Below are positions 7,836-18,449 of a stretch of DNA of 25,226 nucleotides, one piece after another (the first letter of the stretch is position 1; every line of letters starts with the position of its first letter). A program made the position numbers and the translations under genes. The notes beneath the pieces were generated by a model, which did not search any database, was not told the origin of the DNA, and worked only from the letters and a program-made list of their open reading frames with translations. The DNA is from Chloroflexota bacterium (GTDB taxonomy: Bacteria; Chloroflexota; Anaerolineae; CG2-30-64-16), in NCBI GenBank assembly GCA_029555885.1, contig JAKPQT010000472.1:1-25226 (forward strand). The letters are read 5' to 3'.

Positions 7836-8708
7836 TCACGCCTCTGCGACGTAGACGACCCACTCCGGCGAATCCTTCAGGGCGAGTTGATCCCACGCCG
7901 GGTGGACTGTGACCCTAGCAAAACCTGCCTCCGCGAGCATGGCCGTCATGGCCTCCACCGGATAGGCCTGGTCGGACAGGCCATAGGCCTGCAGCTCGCC
8001 GGTGTCGAGGTTGATGATGTAGAACCGCTCGACTGCGGCCTGCTGCTCCGAGTCCCAACGGCGTTCGCCCAGGTGCAAGTAGGGGAAGTCGCCCCACAGC
8101 CCGCCGCGGTCCGTGTACCACCAGTTGCTGTCCCGCTTGTCGAAGCGCCCGTCATCCAAGATTTCGAGCAGCAGCCGGCCGCCCGGCCGCAGCGCAGCGT
8201 GGATGCGGCGGAGCATGTCGCGCGATTCGTCCGGCGTCAATACAGTAAACTGCCCGTAGATGTAGATTGCGGCATTATAAGGCGGGGCGAAGTCCGCACT
8301 GCCGAAATCCACCGTCCGTACGTCGGCCTGGATGAACTCGCACGGCAGGCCCGCGCAGTGGCTTCGCGCGTAGCGAAGAGACGCCGGGCTGAAGTCGACG
8401 CCGGTCACGTTGATGCCGGCTCGCGCGAACTCGGCGGCATAGAGTCCCGGTCCGCACGTTACATCGAGCAGCCGGTCGCCGGGATGGAGGTTGAGCCAGT
8501 CGAGCATGACCTGCACCTGGCCGCGCACCTCCGGCACGGGGCGGCTGGCCGCGCCATGCGACTGGTCCAGGTGCTGGGCCAGCATCCGTTCGCTGAACGC
8601 AGGGTCATCCCACGGCAGGTTGACGCCGTGGACCCAGGGCACGGGCGGCTGGGGCCGGTCATAGATCGCACGGAGCGCGGCGGCGAGGCGGTCAGGGTCG
8701 GGTCCCAT
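7836..8708 (-). CDS. Class I SAM-dependent methyltransferase
   Basis: This 290-residue product has the Rossmann-like methyltransferase core: motif I LLDVTCGPGLYAAEFA (80-95) for SAM binding, motif II VTGVDFSPASLRYAR (101-115) with the ribose-binding acid, motif III EFIQADVRTVDF (124-135), and the post-I motif LRPGGRLLLEI. The C-terminal half adds beta strands, including NWWYTDRGGLWGDFPYLHLGERRW, that probably shape the substrate site. The target could be a small molecule, a sugar or a protein; sequence does not tell. Start ATG 8708 is chosen because AAGGAG lies 5 bases upstream; the open frame continues to 8807, but that part is read through an intergenic repeat and is almost certainly untranslated. 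Same strand as mtlD upstream and the M24 peptidase downstream. Confidence 0.9.
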   Translation of the reverse strand: MGPDPDRLAAALRAIYDRPQPPVPWVHGVNLPWDDPAFSERMLAQHLDQSHGAASRPVPEVRGQVQVMLDWLNLHPGDRLLDVTCGPGLYAAEFARAGINVTGVDFSPASLRYARSHCAGLPCEFIQADVRTVDFGSADFAPPYNAAIYIYGQFTVLTPDESRDMLRRIHAALRPGGRLLLEILDDGRFDKRDSNWWYTDRGGLWGDFPYLHLGERRWDSEQQAAVERFYIINLDTGELQAYGLSDQAYPVEAMTAMLAEAGFARVTVHPAWDQLALKDSPEWVVYVAEA

Positions 8709-8739
8709 AGTATCTCCTTGTTGAGTGGTTTCGAACGGA

Positions 8740-8870
8740 GAATAGAACGCTGATAACGTGCCAACCTTCGCTTGGCCCTGATGAGACTGATGAACGCTGA
8801 TTCTCATTAGAATAATAGGTCAAAAAGATCAGCGTAAATCATGATCATCAGCGTAAATCAGCGTTCTATC
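8740..8870. repeat. Mosaic inverted repeat overlapping the mtlD stop codon
   Basis: Left arm 8740-8801 begins GAATAGAACGCTGATAACG and includes a nested hairpin GCCAACC-TTC-GCTTGGC (8760-8776, one mismatch). Right arm 8828-8869 ends AAATCAGCGTTCTAT, complementary to the start of the left arm. The TAG stop of mtlD (8866-8868, minus strand) is the TAG inside the repeat's terminal GATAGAACGC. The methyltransferase SD lies just outside the other end. Confidence 0.88.
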
Positions 8871-10056
8871 CTTTCCTGCCCCGCAGAGCATTGTACTGCG
8901 CGACAACAAGGCGGTGGAGTTCCTCGCCCGGCTGGATGCCGCATACCTCTGCCAGCACGGTGTCCAGCCCCTGTTGGCGCAGCCGACCCTGGAGCTCCTG
9001 TGCGATGGGATCTGCCGGCGGGTCGAAGAGCAGCCCTGCTGCGATGCCCGTGGCGAGGTGGACGGGCACGACGCCCTGCGCCTGCGCGTTGCGCGCTGCG
9101 CCCACCAGCCGATCGCCAGGCGCCAGCTTGCGCAGCGGGTCGCGGCCCAGGCGCAGCGTCGTATCTCCCAGCGCGCGGTTGGCGAAGCGCGCAAGCAGGT
9201 CGTCGATATTGGCGAGCAGGCTGCCGGGCTCCGGGCGGTATTTGCGGGTCAACGCGAGCGCGGATTCCTCCATGGCGCCGCGCGCCTGGAAGTAAATCTC
9301 GTCGTCCGCCAGCGCTTCGTAGCCGTACTCATAGCCGCGCAGATGGCCGAGATAGGCCAGTACCGCATGGCCCGCGTTGTGAATGTAGAGCTTGCGGTCG
9401 GTGAAGAAGGCGAACGGGCTGTAGGGCGTCATGTGGACGATGGGCGGCGGCGGGCCGATGAACCCCTCCCGGTCCACGGGCAGTTCCTTATACGGCTCGA
9501 CCAGGATGAGGCTGGGGTCCGCCGCGCGCAGCTCGGGCGTTAATGGCGGAACCATGCGCGCGATGACCGTATCCACGAAACCGATGTGCGCAGCGGCATA
9601 GCCGTGCAGCCCTGCGGGCAGGTGGGCAAGCACCATCTCGCGAAAGATGGCTGCGGCCCCGTGGAGATTCTCGCACAGGATGAGGTTGAAGGGCGCGGTG
9701 ATGCCCAGCTCCGCCCGCCGCGCGATGCCCGCCGCGACCGGCGCGGCGATGTGTTTCAGCACCCCAGCGCCGACCGCGGTCGCGCCGATCTCCGCCCGGG
9801 CGAGCGCGTCCGCGACCGCCGCCGTGTCGGCGGAGTGCAGCGCGCGCACCGGCCCGACCGTGACCTCCTCGGTCCGCTCGTTGGTGACCAGCCGGATGGT
9901 GTACGCTCCGCGGCCGTTCAGCGCGTCCAGCAGCGTCCGGTCCACGTCCACAAAGGTGACGCCGTAGCCCGACTCGCTGAAGAGCTGGCCCATGAAACCC
10001 CGTCCGATGTTCCCCGCACCAAAAATGATAGATTGTTTCATCAATTGTCCGCTCAC
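8866..10056 (-). CDS. mtlD: Mannitol-1-phosphate 5-dehydrogenase (MtlD family)
   Basis: This 396-residue protein aligns end to end with the family (E. coli MtlD is 382 aa). It has the NAD-binding start IIFGAGNIGRGFMGQL (10-25), PFNLILCENLHGAA (122-135), AAHIGFVDTVIARMVPP (155-171), and the polyol dehydrogenase catalytic block RKLYIHNAGHAVLAYLG with K222, N227 and H230. PLRKLAPGDRLVG near the C-terminus is also family-typical. MtlD oxidises mannitol 1-phosphate to fructose 6-phosphate with NAD+ in the cytoplasm. GTG 10056 is taken as start because GGAGGAGG lies 7 bases upstream; ATG 10041 aligns with the E. coli start and is the alternative. No mannitol PTS is in the window, so the phosphorylated polyol must come from another transporter or kinase. 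It follows a large dehydrogenase with a 50-base gap, probably one transcript. Confidence 0.94.
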   Translation of the reverse strand: MSGQLMKQSIIFGAGNIGRGFMGQLFSESGYGVTFVDVDRTLLDALNGRGAYTIRLVTNERTEEVTVGPVRALHSADTAAVADALARAEIGATAVGAGVLKHIAAPVAAGIARRAELGITAPFNLILCENLHGAAAIFREMVLAHLPAGLHGYAAAHIGFVDTVIARMVPPLTPELRAADPSLILVEPYKELPVDREGFIGPPPPIVHMTPYSPFAFFTDRKLYIHNAGHAVLAYLGHLRGYEYGYEALADDEIYFQARGAMEESALALTRKYRPEPGSLLANIDDLLARFANRALGDTTLRLGRDPLRKLAPGDRLVGAARNAQAQGVVPVHLATGIAAGLLFDPPADPIAQELQGRLRQQGLDTVLAEVCGIQPGEELHRLVVAQYNALRGRKG

Positions 10057-10090
10057 CCGTTCGCCTCCTCCGCGCAGCGCAAGAGGAACT

Positions 10091-10121
10091 GGTTACTTAT
10101 TACTCTTTACGCGTTACTCGT
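10091..10121. repeat. Short TTACTCGT-type repeat overlapping a stop codon
   Basis: Loose copies of one unit (GGTTACTTATTACTC, TTTACGCGTTACTCGT) lie at the 3' end of the dehydrogenase. They resemble the right arm of the hairpin at 20391-20448 (TTACTCGTTACCCGTGACTC). The stop TAA (10107-10109, minus strand) and the last codons GTSNA are encoded by this segment, so it has become part of the gene. Confidence 0.6.
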
Positions 10122-11861
10122 CCCGTACACATCCCCTGCGTACCGCCTGAGGAATTCTGCCTCCGCGGCGCGCGTCCACTGGCCCTGGCTGTCGAGCAGG
10201 TCATGTACCGCGGGCACGATCCCCTTCAGGTCGGCCAGTGCGGTCAGCGGGAAGGCAGCGGCCTGGGGATAGATGACCATCTTGCCGGGGAACCGCCCTT
10301 CCATCAGCCCCTGCATCCCGTCGCGCGCTGCGTCCAGCCCGCCGATGGCCGCGACCGCGTTGGCTGTCGAGAGATGGCCCGCGGCCACGCGTTCCAGCAC
10401 CGCGGCCTGATCGTGGATCGTAGAGCCGGCGGAGCCGGTCATCTGCATGCCGCCGAGATAGACGTTCGAGAGGTCGAGCTGCGCCACGGTGCCGCGTGCC
10501 AGCCCACCGAACACGACGAGCAGCCCGTGGGGCGCGAGGTGTTGCGCGGCGCTCTCCACTGCGGCCACGTTGGCGACGACAACCACGACATCATCGAAAC
10601 CGCAACCCTCGTGTGCAGCCACCAGCGCGGCCTCATGCTCCTCCGGTGTCATCAGCTTCGGGTTGACGACCGTCAGCTCGATGCCGCGGCGCTCGGCCAG
10701 CGGGCCGAAGTCCGCGACCAGTTCCGGGTTGCGCACCAGGTTGGTCTCCGAGACGATAATGCGCCGGGGGCCCTGGGGCATCTCGAGCAGTCGCTGCAGG
10801 TGCATCCGGCCCATCGGCCCGCCCCCGCCGACGATCCACGCGACCCCGCCGGGCACGACCTCCGTCCGGTTACGCAATGCGCCGCCTGCGACGGCGCCGC
10901 TGCCATACGCTGCGCTGAGGTCCGGCCCGCGCGTCCCGACGTACACAACGGCGTCATAGTGCACGCGGCCCACGTCTACGGCCACGGGCCGGCCCAACGG
11001 CCGCTCGCCCACGAGGTTGACCAGTCCGCCGCTCGCGATGACCGCAGGCAGCCGGTCGAGCACCTCCGGCGTGGGATCCAGGACGATGATGTCGTCGAAC
11101 CCGCCCGACGCCAGCTCCTGCGCCAGCGCCGTGTACCCCTCCGGCGGAACTCCGTCGCGGCGGATAACCTCCGGCCAGGCGATCTGCGTCAGCAGGCTCT
11201 CCGGCACATCGGTCGCCACAACGTGTTGCGGCAGGCCGTGGTGGAACGCCCCGCCGAGCGTGTACTCGCCACCCAACCCCGGCCGCCCGACGATCCAGGT
11301 CACACCGTCCTTCTTGATATGCAGCCGCCGCCGCGGGACAAACGCGGCCACGACGCACGCCCACGGCTCCGTCAACGCCACCTCCGCATACCCCATGTCG
11401 CCGGGGACCGGAATCGCATAGCACCCCTCGTCGCCGTCCAGCGCGGCAGGGCCGAGCAGGTTGTACTGCGATAGCCCGCCATGAAACACATAGCCGTACG
11501 CCAGGTTGCGCCCCCGGTAGTAGATGTCTGCCTGCATCGCAAACCGCTGGCCCGGCGCGAAGGTGTCGCGCCACGCCTCCCCCACCTCGACCACGGTCAG
11601 TGCGACCTCGTGCCCCTGCACGATGGGCCGCTCAGCCAGGTTGCGGCCGTACAGCCGGGGATGGCTGCCGCCCTGCCGCAGGATCTTGACGTCGGAGTAG
11701 CACAGCCCCACGGCATCGGAACGGACGAGGATCTGGTCGGGCGCGGGGTGCGGCACCGGCCAGGTCTCCGGCTGGCCGTTGCGGCCCAGGTTCTCCAGCC
11801 CCGCGCCGTACAGGGGCCACGCCAGCATGGTATCGGGAATGCGAATGGGTTGGGGAGTCAC
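10107..11861 (-). CDS. Large MDR-superfamily (zinc alcohol dehydrogenase-like) oxidoreductase with two Rossmann-like segments
   Basis: Medium-chain dehydrogenases are normally about 350 residues; this one is 584. Numbering below counts from the upstream TTG codon at 11873. The GroES-like catalytic part (about 45-175) has C58 (GLCYSD), H88-E89 (VQGHEVALTVVEVG) and E169 (LTEPWACV), which fit catalytic zinc ligands, but no four-cysteine structural zinc lobe. A first nucleotide-binding-like segment follows (WIVGRPGLGGEYTLGGAF, 193-210), then a second, more canonical one (WIVGGGGPMGRMHLQRLLE, 346-364) running to about 540. The PMGRMHLQR signature recalls L-sorbose-1-phosphate reductase and related sugar-phosphate dehydrogenases. 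With mtlD downstream, oxidation or reduction of a sugar (alcohol) phosphate is a reasonable inference. GTG 11861 is chosen because GGAG lies 6 bases upstream; TTG 11873 has no clear SD. It is the first gene of the minus-strand block. Confidence 0.85.
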   Translation of the reverse strand: MTPQPIRIPDTMLAWPLYGAGLENLGRNGQPETWPVPHPAPDQILVRSDAVGLCYSDVKILRQGGSHPRLYGRNLAERPIVQGHEVALTVVEVGEAWRDTFAPGQRFAMQADIYYRGRNLAYGYVFHGGLSQYNLLGPAALDGDEGCYAIPVPGDMGYAEVALTEPWACVVAAFVPRRRLHIKKDGVTWIVGRPGLGGEYTLGGAFHHGLPQHVVATDVPESLLTQIAWPEVIRRDGVPPEGYTALAQELASGGFDDIIVLDPTPEVLDRLPAVIASGGLVNLVGERPLGRPVAVDVGRVHYDAVVYVGTRGPDLSAAYGSGAVAGGALRNRTEVVPGGVAWIVGGGGPMGRMHLQRLLEMPQGPRRIIVSETNLVRNPELVADFGPLAERRGIELTVVNPKLMTPEEHEAALVAAHEGCGFDDVVVVVANVAAVESAAQHLAPHGLLVVFGGLARGTVAQLDLSNVYLGGMQMTGSAGSTIHDQAAVLERVAAGHLSTANAVAAIGGLDAARDGMQGLMEGRFPGKMVIYPQAAAFPLTALADLKGIVPAVHDLLDSQGQWTRAAEAEFLRRYAGDVYGTSNA

Positions 11862-11909
11862 GCGATGCTCCAATCCAGGTGATGTTGTAATGGCCGGCCA
11901 AACCGCGTG

Positions 11910-11938
11910 ATGATACTGCCAAATCGTTTTTTACTCAA
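11910..11938 (-). promoter_or_regulatory. Sigma70-type promoter of the minus-strand sugar locus
   Basis: On the minus strand, TTGAGT (11938-11933) and TATCAT (11915-11910) are separated by 17 bases, placing the transcription start near 11903, about 42 bases before GTG 11861. It stands back-to-back with the promoter at 11949-11977. Confidence 0.7.
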
Positions 11939-11948
11939 CTTGAGGCTA

Positions 11949-11977
11949 TTGACGCGCCGGTGTGCAGATGCTAGAAT
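11949..11977 (+). promoter_or_regulatory. Strong sigma70-type promoter for the hydrolase-ppc unit
   Basis: TTGACG (11949-11954), a 17-base spacer and TAGAAT (11972-11977) preceded by TGC (extended -10) make a near-consensus promoter 41 bases upstream of GTG 12018. Its -35 is only 10 bases from the -35 of the opposing promoter, so a regulator bound here would affect both. Confidence 0.8.
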
Positions 11978-12017
11978 CAACGCAGTGTCTCAGTCACTCT
12001 TTCCAAAGGAGGACACC

Positions 12018-13256
12018 GTGAGCAAGTTTCTGCGCATCGTCCTATTGTTGACGGTCATTGCCAGCGGAACGCTCATCGCATCGCCCGCGCGGGCAGACGC
12101 GCTGCCGGTCCCCGGACCGTGCATCGAAGGGGCGCCGATCGACGGCGCGCGCACCCTCTACTGCGTCCCGACCTCCGGGTGGAACGGCGACCTCGTCGTC
12201 TACGGCCACGGTTATGTCGCGTTCAACGCGCCGCTCGACTTCTACAACCTCACTATGCCGGACGGCGGATATCTGCCCGCCGTCGTGCAGCAGCTTGGCT
12301 ATGCCTTTGCCACCACGAGCTACCGCCGCAACGGGCTGGCCTTCCTGGAGGGCGTCCAGGATGTCGCCAACCTGACTGCCTCCTTCCCGACTGTGACCGG
12401 GCTGACGCCGCAGCATACGTACATTGTCGGCCCATCTGAGGGCGGCATCATCACCGCCCTGTCTATCGAGCGTAACCCGACACTCTATACGGGCGGTCTC
12501 TCGCTCTGCGGTCCGGTCGGTGACTTCCGCAAGCAGATCGACTACTGGGGTGATTTCCGCACGCTGTTCGATTACTTCTTCCCGGGCGTGCTGCCGGGCA
12601 ACACCATTGACATCTCGTCCGAGTTGATTGCCGGCTGGGATGGCTACTACTCGGCGGTCGTAGCCCAGGCGCTTGCAGCTAACCCGGCTGCTGCCGCGCA
12701 GCTGATTCGCACGTCGGGCGCGTCGGTCGACCGGCGCAACCTCGCCAACACGACCGGCCAGACAACGCTCGGCCTGCTCTGGTACAATGTCTTTGCGACT
12801 GAGGACGGCCAGGCGCAGCTCAACGGCAACCCGTTCGATAACCTGACGCGCGTCTATCGCGGATCGCTCAACGATGCGGCGCTGAACGCAGGCGTTGCGC
12901 GGTATGCAGCGGATTCGACCGCGCTCGCGAGCATCCCACCGTACAACACGACCGGCCAGGTCACCCGGCCGCTGGTCACGCTGCACACAACCGGCGACGA
13001 AATCATTCCGTACTGGCATCAGAAGCTCTATCGCCAGAAGCTGCTCGCCAACGGCGTGAGCGGCGTCTTACAGATTCCGGTCAACCGCTACGGGCACTGC
13101 AACTTCACCACCGAGGAAGTCCTCAGCGCGTTCAGCCTGCTGGTCATCCAGGCCACCGGCGCGCCGACCATCGAGATCCCGGGCTTCAATCTGGCCGGCA
13201 AGCGGGCCGAGCTGGACCAGGCACGCCAGGAAGCTGACCTGTCGGAACTGAGGTAA
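12018..13256 (+). CDS. Secreted alpha/beta-hydrolase
   Basis: This 412-residue protein starts with a clear signal peptide: basic N-terminus (SKFLR), hydrophobic core LLLTVIASGTLIA, and a cleavage site after ASPARA (about residue 26). The mature part has the alpha/beta-hydrolase triad: nucleophile S140 in IVGPSEGGI (GxSxG elbow), D327 in HTTGDEIIP, and H360 in YGHCNF. HGYV (64-67) is the oxyanion-side HG motif. Such enzymes cleave esters, lactones or peptides outside the cytoplasm; GPSEGG is a pattern shared with secreted esterase- and peptidase-like groups, so substrate is open. GTG 12018 is preceded by AAAGGAGG at 5 bases, an excellent SD, and by a strong promoter. Only 9 bases separate its stop from ppc, so the two are probably cotranscribed although unrelated in role. 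Confidence 0.9.
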   Translation: MSKFLRIVLLLTVIASGTLIASPARADALPVPGPCIEGAPIDGARTLYCVPTSGWNGDLVVYGHGYVAFNAPLDFYNLTMPDGGYLPAVVQQLGYAFATTSYRRNGLAFLEGVQDVANLTASFPTVTGLTPQHTYIVGPSEGGIITALSIERNPTLYTGGLSLCGPVGDFRKQIDYWGDFRTLFDYFFPGVLPGNTIDISSELIAGWDGYYSAVVAQALAANPAAAAQLIRTSGASVDRRNLANTTGQTTLGLLWYNVFATEDGQAQLNGNPFDNLTRVYRGSLNDAALNAGVARYAADSTALASIPPYNTTGQVTRPLVTLHTTGDEIIPYWHQKLYRQKLLANGVSGVLQIPVNRYGHCNFTTEEVLSAFSLLVIQATGAPTIEIPGFNLAGKRAELDQARQEADLSELR

Positions 13257-13265
13257 CCTTACATC

Positions 13266-16079
<2,814 letters not shown>

Positions 16080-16428
16080 GAATAGGGGTGGTGCAAGAAG
16101 GCCAGGTCCGCAGAGGGCATAGATGTAAGAATCAGCGGTCATCCCCGGCAGCCTGCTCGTCGCCCTCCCACACCGGGCGACCGCGGTCGCAGCAACCGTG
16201 TTGCCGCGCCACGCTGCCAGATCGGTCTCCCCGACTGATAACTCACCGGCGCAGGGCGGTTTCGTAGTCGTTGCCTAACAACACGGTCGCCGCAGTTCTT
16301 GCTCCCAGTTGGAATGAACGGAACAGACAGAACGACCTTTATATGGTACAAGTATGACACTATCGCTGCACCAGCCAGTCGAACTTCGTTCGGGTCAGCA
16401 AGCGCGACTACACCAAGGAGACAAAACG
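16080..16428. other. 349-base gene-free region with a 14-bp palindrome
   Basis: No convincing gene is seen between ppc and the diiron protein. It holds a perfect 14-base palindrome GCGACCGCGGTCGC at 16177-16190, a possible operator or chance GC-rich symmetry, and an AT-richer stretch at about 16337-16362 (CTTTATATGGTACAAGTATG) that may contain the promoter of the next gene, though no -35/-10 pair is convincing. It is the longest untranslated stretch in the window. Confidence 0.5.
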
Positions 16429-17853
16429 ATGGTCGTCCCGACTACATCCCCAGGACTCGATCCGAGCATGGACTACGACATGATCGATTCGGTCAAGCAA
16501 GACCACGAACATCCCAGGATCAAGGGCCTCGCGGTGCGGCGCCGTGACCTCAGCGAGACGTTGAGTAGCGCGGATGGCACTTATCCCTGGCTGCGCTCCA
16601 AGGAGAACGTGGTCTACCTGACCCGGCTGGTCTCGCTGATGTTCGGTCTGGCCCGCTTGCAGGCCGGTTGGATACCGAACTGCCCAAGCTACGATCTCAA
16701 AACTGAGATTCCAGCGCGTCTCTATGAGGATGTGCGCCACGTCATCCGGCTGCGCGAGCGCCTGGCGCAGTTACCCGGCGGGCGCGACCGGATCGACCCG
16801 GACCCCGAACTGCAATCCTTCCTGGATGCCCTGGGCCGGGCCGGCGACCATCACCAATTCCTGGCAGGGCTCTATCTCGAAGTCAAGCGCAGCCTGCTGG
16901 CGACACTCGAAGATTTCGCGCGGGCGAGCGACCCGTTATACGACGCCCCGACGATCTACGAGCTGCGGGGCATCATTCCGGAGCTGCGCGACCAAATCGA
17001 TTGGGCCAACGGCATGCTCCTGGAGAGCCGGCTCGCCCTGGACACGGCGCGTAAGGTCGAGGCCTGGCGCGCTTATGTGCGCGCGCTGCTGGCTCAGATA
17101 GGCGGCATCCTGGGCAACACCCCCGCACCGGAAAGCGGTATGCCATCGAGCCCGGTCGCAAACCCGCTGGGACCGGCGCCCGAAAAGTTCCAGGGTGATC
17201 CGCGCATGCAGTACATCGACCACTTCCCGATGGACCGCAGCGAGGATCCGGTTAACCTGACGCTGCGCGAAATCGTGTACCACAATGCAACCGAATGGCA
17301 GGTGGTGGACCAGATGGGCGTCATCTTCTATGCGGTCAAGGGTCTGCCGCTGGAGTTTTTCCACGACCTGGCGCGGCACATGTGGGACGAGGCACGGCAC
17401 AGCCTGATGGGTATGCGCCGGCTGCGCGAGTTTGGCTACGACCCGTTCCGCGATTTCAAGTGGCCCTATTTCACGCAGCGCGCGGACGCGATCAAGGATT
17501 GGTACGGCGGCCTGACGATGGTGGGTGAGGCGTGCAGCTTCACGCGCAAGCACGGCAGCATCGAGCCGTTCTACCACTTTGGTGATCCGCTCAGCGCACA
17601 GCAAAGTGAAATCGACTGCGCGGACGAGCGGCTCCACGTCACTTTTGGCCGCAAGTGGCTGCCTGTGCTGGCTGCAGGCAGCGGCGACGAACGCCCGCTG
17701 CCCGTGCTCGTGCGTGAACTGCGGCAAACGAACCTGGCAAGGCGCGGCGACGAGTTGGGCGAGCTATCGGAGGAAGCCAAGCGTGAGCTGGCTAAAAGCG
17801 CGGTGGCCTTCTGCACCAGCATAGAATTCTCGTTGGACTTCACGGTTTATTAG
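16429..17853 (+). CDS. Putative diiron ferritin-like protein
   Basis: This 474-residue, soluble, strongly helical protein carries the metal-ligand pattern of diiron four-helix bundles in its C-terminal half: NATEWQ (E289, or E281 one turn earlier) on helix A, HMWDEARHS (E321, H324) on helix B, MVGEACSF (E367) on helix C and CADERLHVTFG (E400, H403) on helix D. The spacing E...ExxH...E...ExxH is that of ferritin-like oxygenases and oxidases rather than of a storage ferritin. The N-terminal half is also helical (YLEVKRSLLATLEDFARASD, ELRGIIPELRDQIDWA) and could be a ligand-poor extra bundle. ATG 16429 is preceded by AAGGAG at 8 bases; the open frame reaches back to 16354 without an SD. An Fe-S protein gene follows 29 bases later, suggesting an electron-supply partner. 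Reaction unknown. Confidence 0.82.
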   Translation: MVVPTTSPGLDPSMDYDMIDSVKQDHEHPRIKGLAVRRRDLSETLSSADGTYPWLRSKENVVYLTRLVSLMFGLARLQAGWIPNCPSYDLKTEIPARLYEDVRHVIRLRERLAQLPGGRDRIDPDPELQSFLDALGRAGDHHQFLAGLYLEVKRSLLATLEDFARASDPLYDAPTIYELRGIIPELRDQIDWANGMLLESRLALDTARKVEAWRAYVRALLAQIGGILGNTPAPESGMPSSPVANPLGPAPEKFQGDPRMQYIDHFPMDRSEDPVNLTLREIVYHNATEWQVVDQMGVIFYAVKGLPLEFFHDLARHMWDEARHSLMGMRRLREFGYDPFRDFKWPYFTQRADAIKDWYGGLTMVGEACSFTRKHGSIEPFYHFGDPLSAQQSEIDCADERLHVTFGRKWLPVLAAGSGDERPLPVLVRELRQTNLARRGDELGELSEEAKRELAKSAVAFCTSIEFSLDFTVY

Positions 17854-17882
17854 CCGGCCGCGTCTGCGAGGAGCGTGGGACA

Positions 17883-18347
17883 GTGGATAACCAACCGATG
17901 GACGAGGCCGAAGCACGGCAGCAGCCCGGTGTCGCGCGCGTGTATCGCAACGAACAGATCGCGGTGACCTGGGAGCCGGCGCTGTGCATTCATGTGGGCC
18001 ACTGCTTCCGGGACCTCCCCGAGGTCTTCCAACCGCAGAACCGGCCATGGGTGAATATCAATGGTGCAACGGCCAATCGGATTGCCGAGCAGGTCCGGAA
18101 GTGCCCGTCGGGCGCGCTGCGATTCGTGCGGCTTGACGGTGCTGCAGCGGAACCGCCACCGTCAGAGGTCACGATCGAAGTGCGGCCGAACGGCCCGCTG
18201 TTGGTCAAGGGCACCGTGCACATCCGCGGAGCAGACGGCCAGCTTATACGGGAGATCACGCAGTGCGCGCTCTGTCGCTGCGGCCATTCCGAAAACAAAC
18301 CGTTCTGCGACGCCACCCATCGCCGGATCGGCTTCCGCGCGCCGTAA
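17883..18347 (+). CDS. Fe-S protein: divergent 4Fe-4S (Fer4_19-type) domain fused to a CDGSH domain
   Basis: This 154-residue protein has two iron-sulfur modules. Residues about 20-82 match the divergent single-cluster ferredoxin type: C35 and C41 (ALCIHVGHCFRDLPEVF), PWVNINGA, and C74 (VRKCPSGALRF). Residues about 105-154 match the CDGSH family that binds a 2Fe-2S cluster through three Cys and one His: C131, C133, C142, H146 in CRCGHSENKPFCDATH. CDGSH clusters are redox-active and can be transferred. GTG 17883 is preceded by AGGAG at 9 bases, and the gene starts 29 bases after the diiron protein, almost certainly in the same transcript. The natural reading is an electron donor or cluster-delivery partner for the diiron protein; this is inference from context. 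A repeat hairpin follows 20 bases after the stop. Confidence 0.92.
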   Translation: MDNQPMDEAEARQQPGVARVYRNEQIAVTWEPALCIHVGHCFRDLPEVFQPQNRPWVNINGATANRIAEQVRKCPSGALRFVRLDGAAAEPPPSEVTIEVRPNGPLLVKGTVHIRGADGQLIREITQCALCRCGHSENKPFCDATHRRIGFRAP

Positions 18348-18366
18348 AGGTTCGGGGTAGGCGGAG

Positions 18367-18430
18367 GAATAGAACGCTGCTGGCGCTGATGTGCCAAGCT
18401 CCGCTCAATCAGCGTCAGCAGCGTTCTGTT
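18367..18430. repeat. Short AACGCTG-type inverted repeat between convergent genes
   Basis: Arms 18371-18390 (AGAACGCTGCTGGCGCTGAT) and 18408-18427 are complementary at 19 of 20 positions. The loop begins GTGCCAAGCTCCGCT, a degenerate copy of the nested hairpin seen at 6443 and 8760. It separates the Fe-S protein (stop 18347) from the convergent lipoprotein gene (stop 18450). Confidence 0.88.
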
Positions 18431-18449
18431 AATGCCCGCGCATCCCGAC

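Noticed and set aside
8709..8807. Upstream extension of the methyltransferase frame
   Set aside because: The segment is the mosaic repeat at 8740-8870 and lacks an SD, while ATG 8708 has AAGGAG at 5 bases.
5273..8870. CRISPR array
   Set aside because: Repeats are palindromic, of unequal length, one per intergenic gap, with no regular spacers and no cas genes.
10203..11474. Long plus-strand open frame opposite the large dehydrogenase
   Set aside because: Composition is typical of an antisense shadow (rich in R, H, Q, A), with no SD and no domain pattern.
16337..16362. Imperfect dyad resembling an Fe-S regulator (IscR/Rrf2-like) operator before the diiron gene
   Set aside because: The symmetry is poor and does not match a known Rrf2 consensus; kept only as an AT-rich promoter region.
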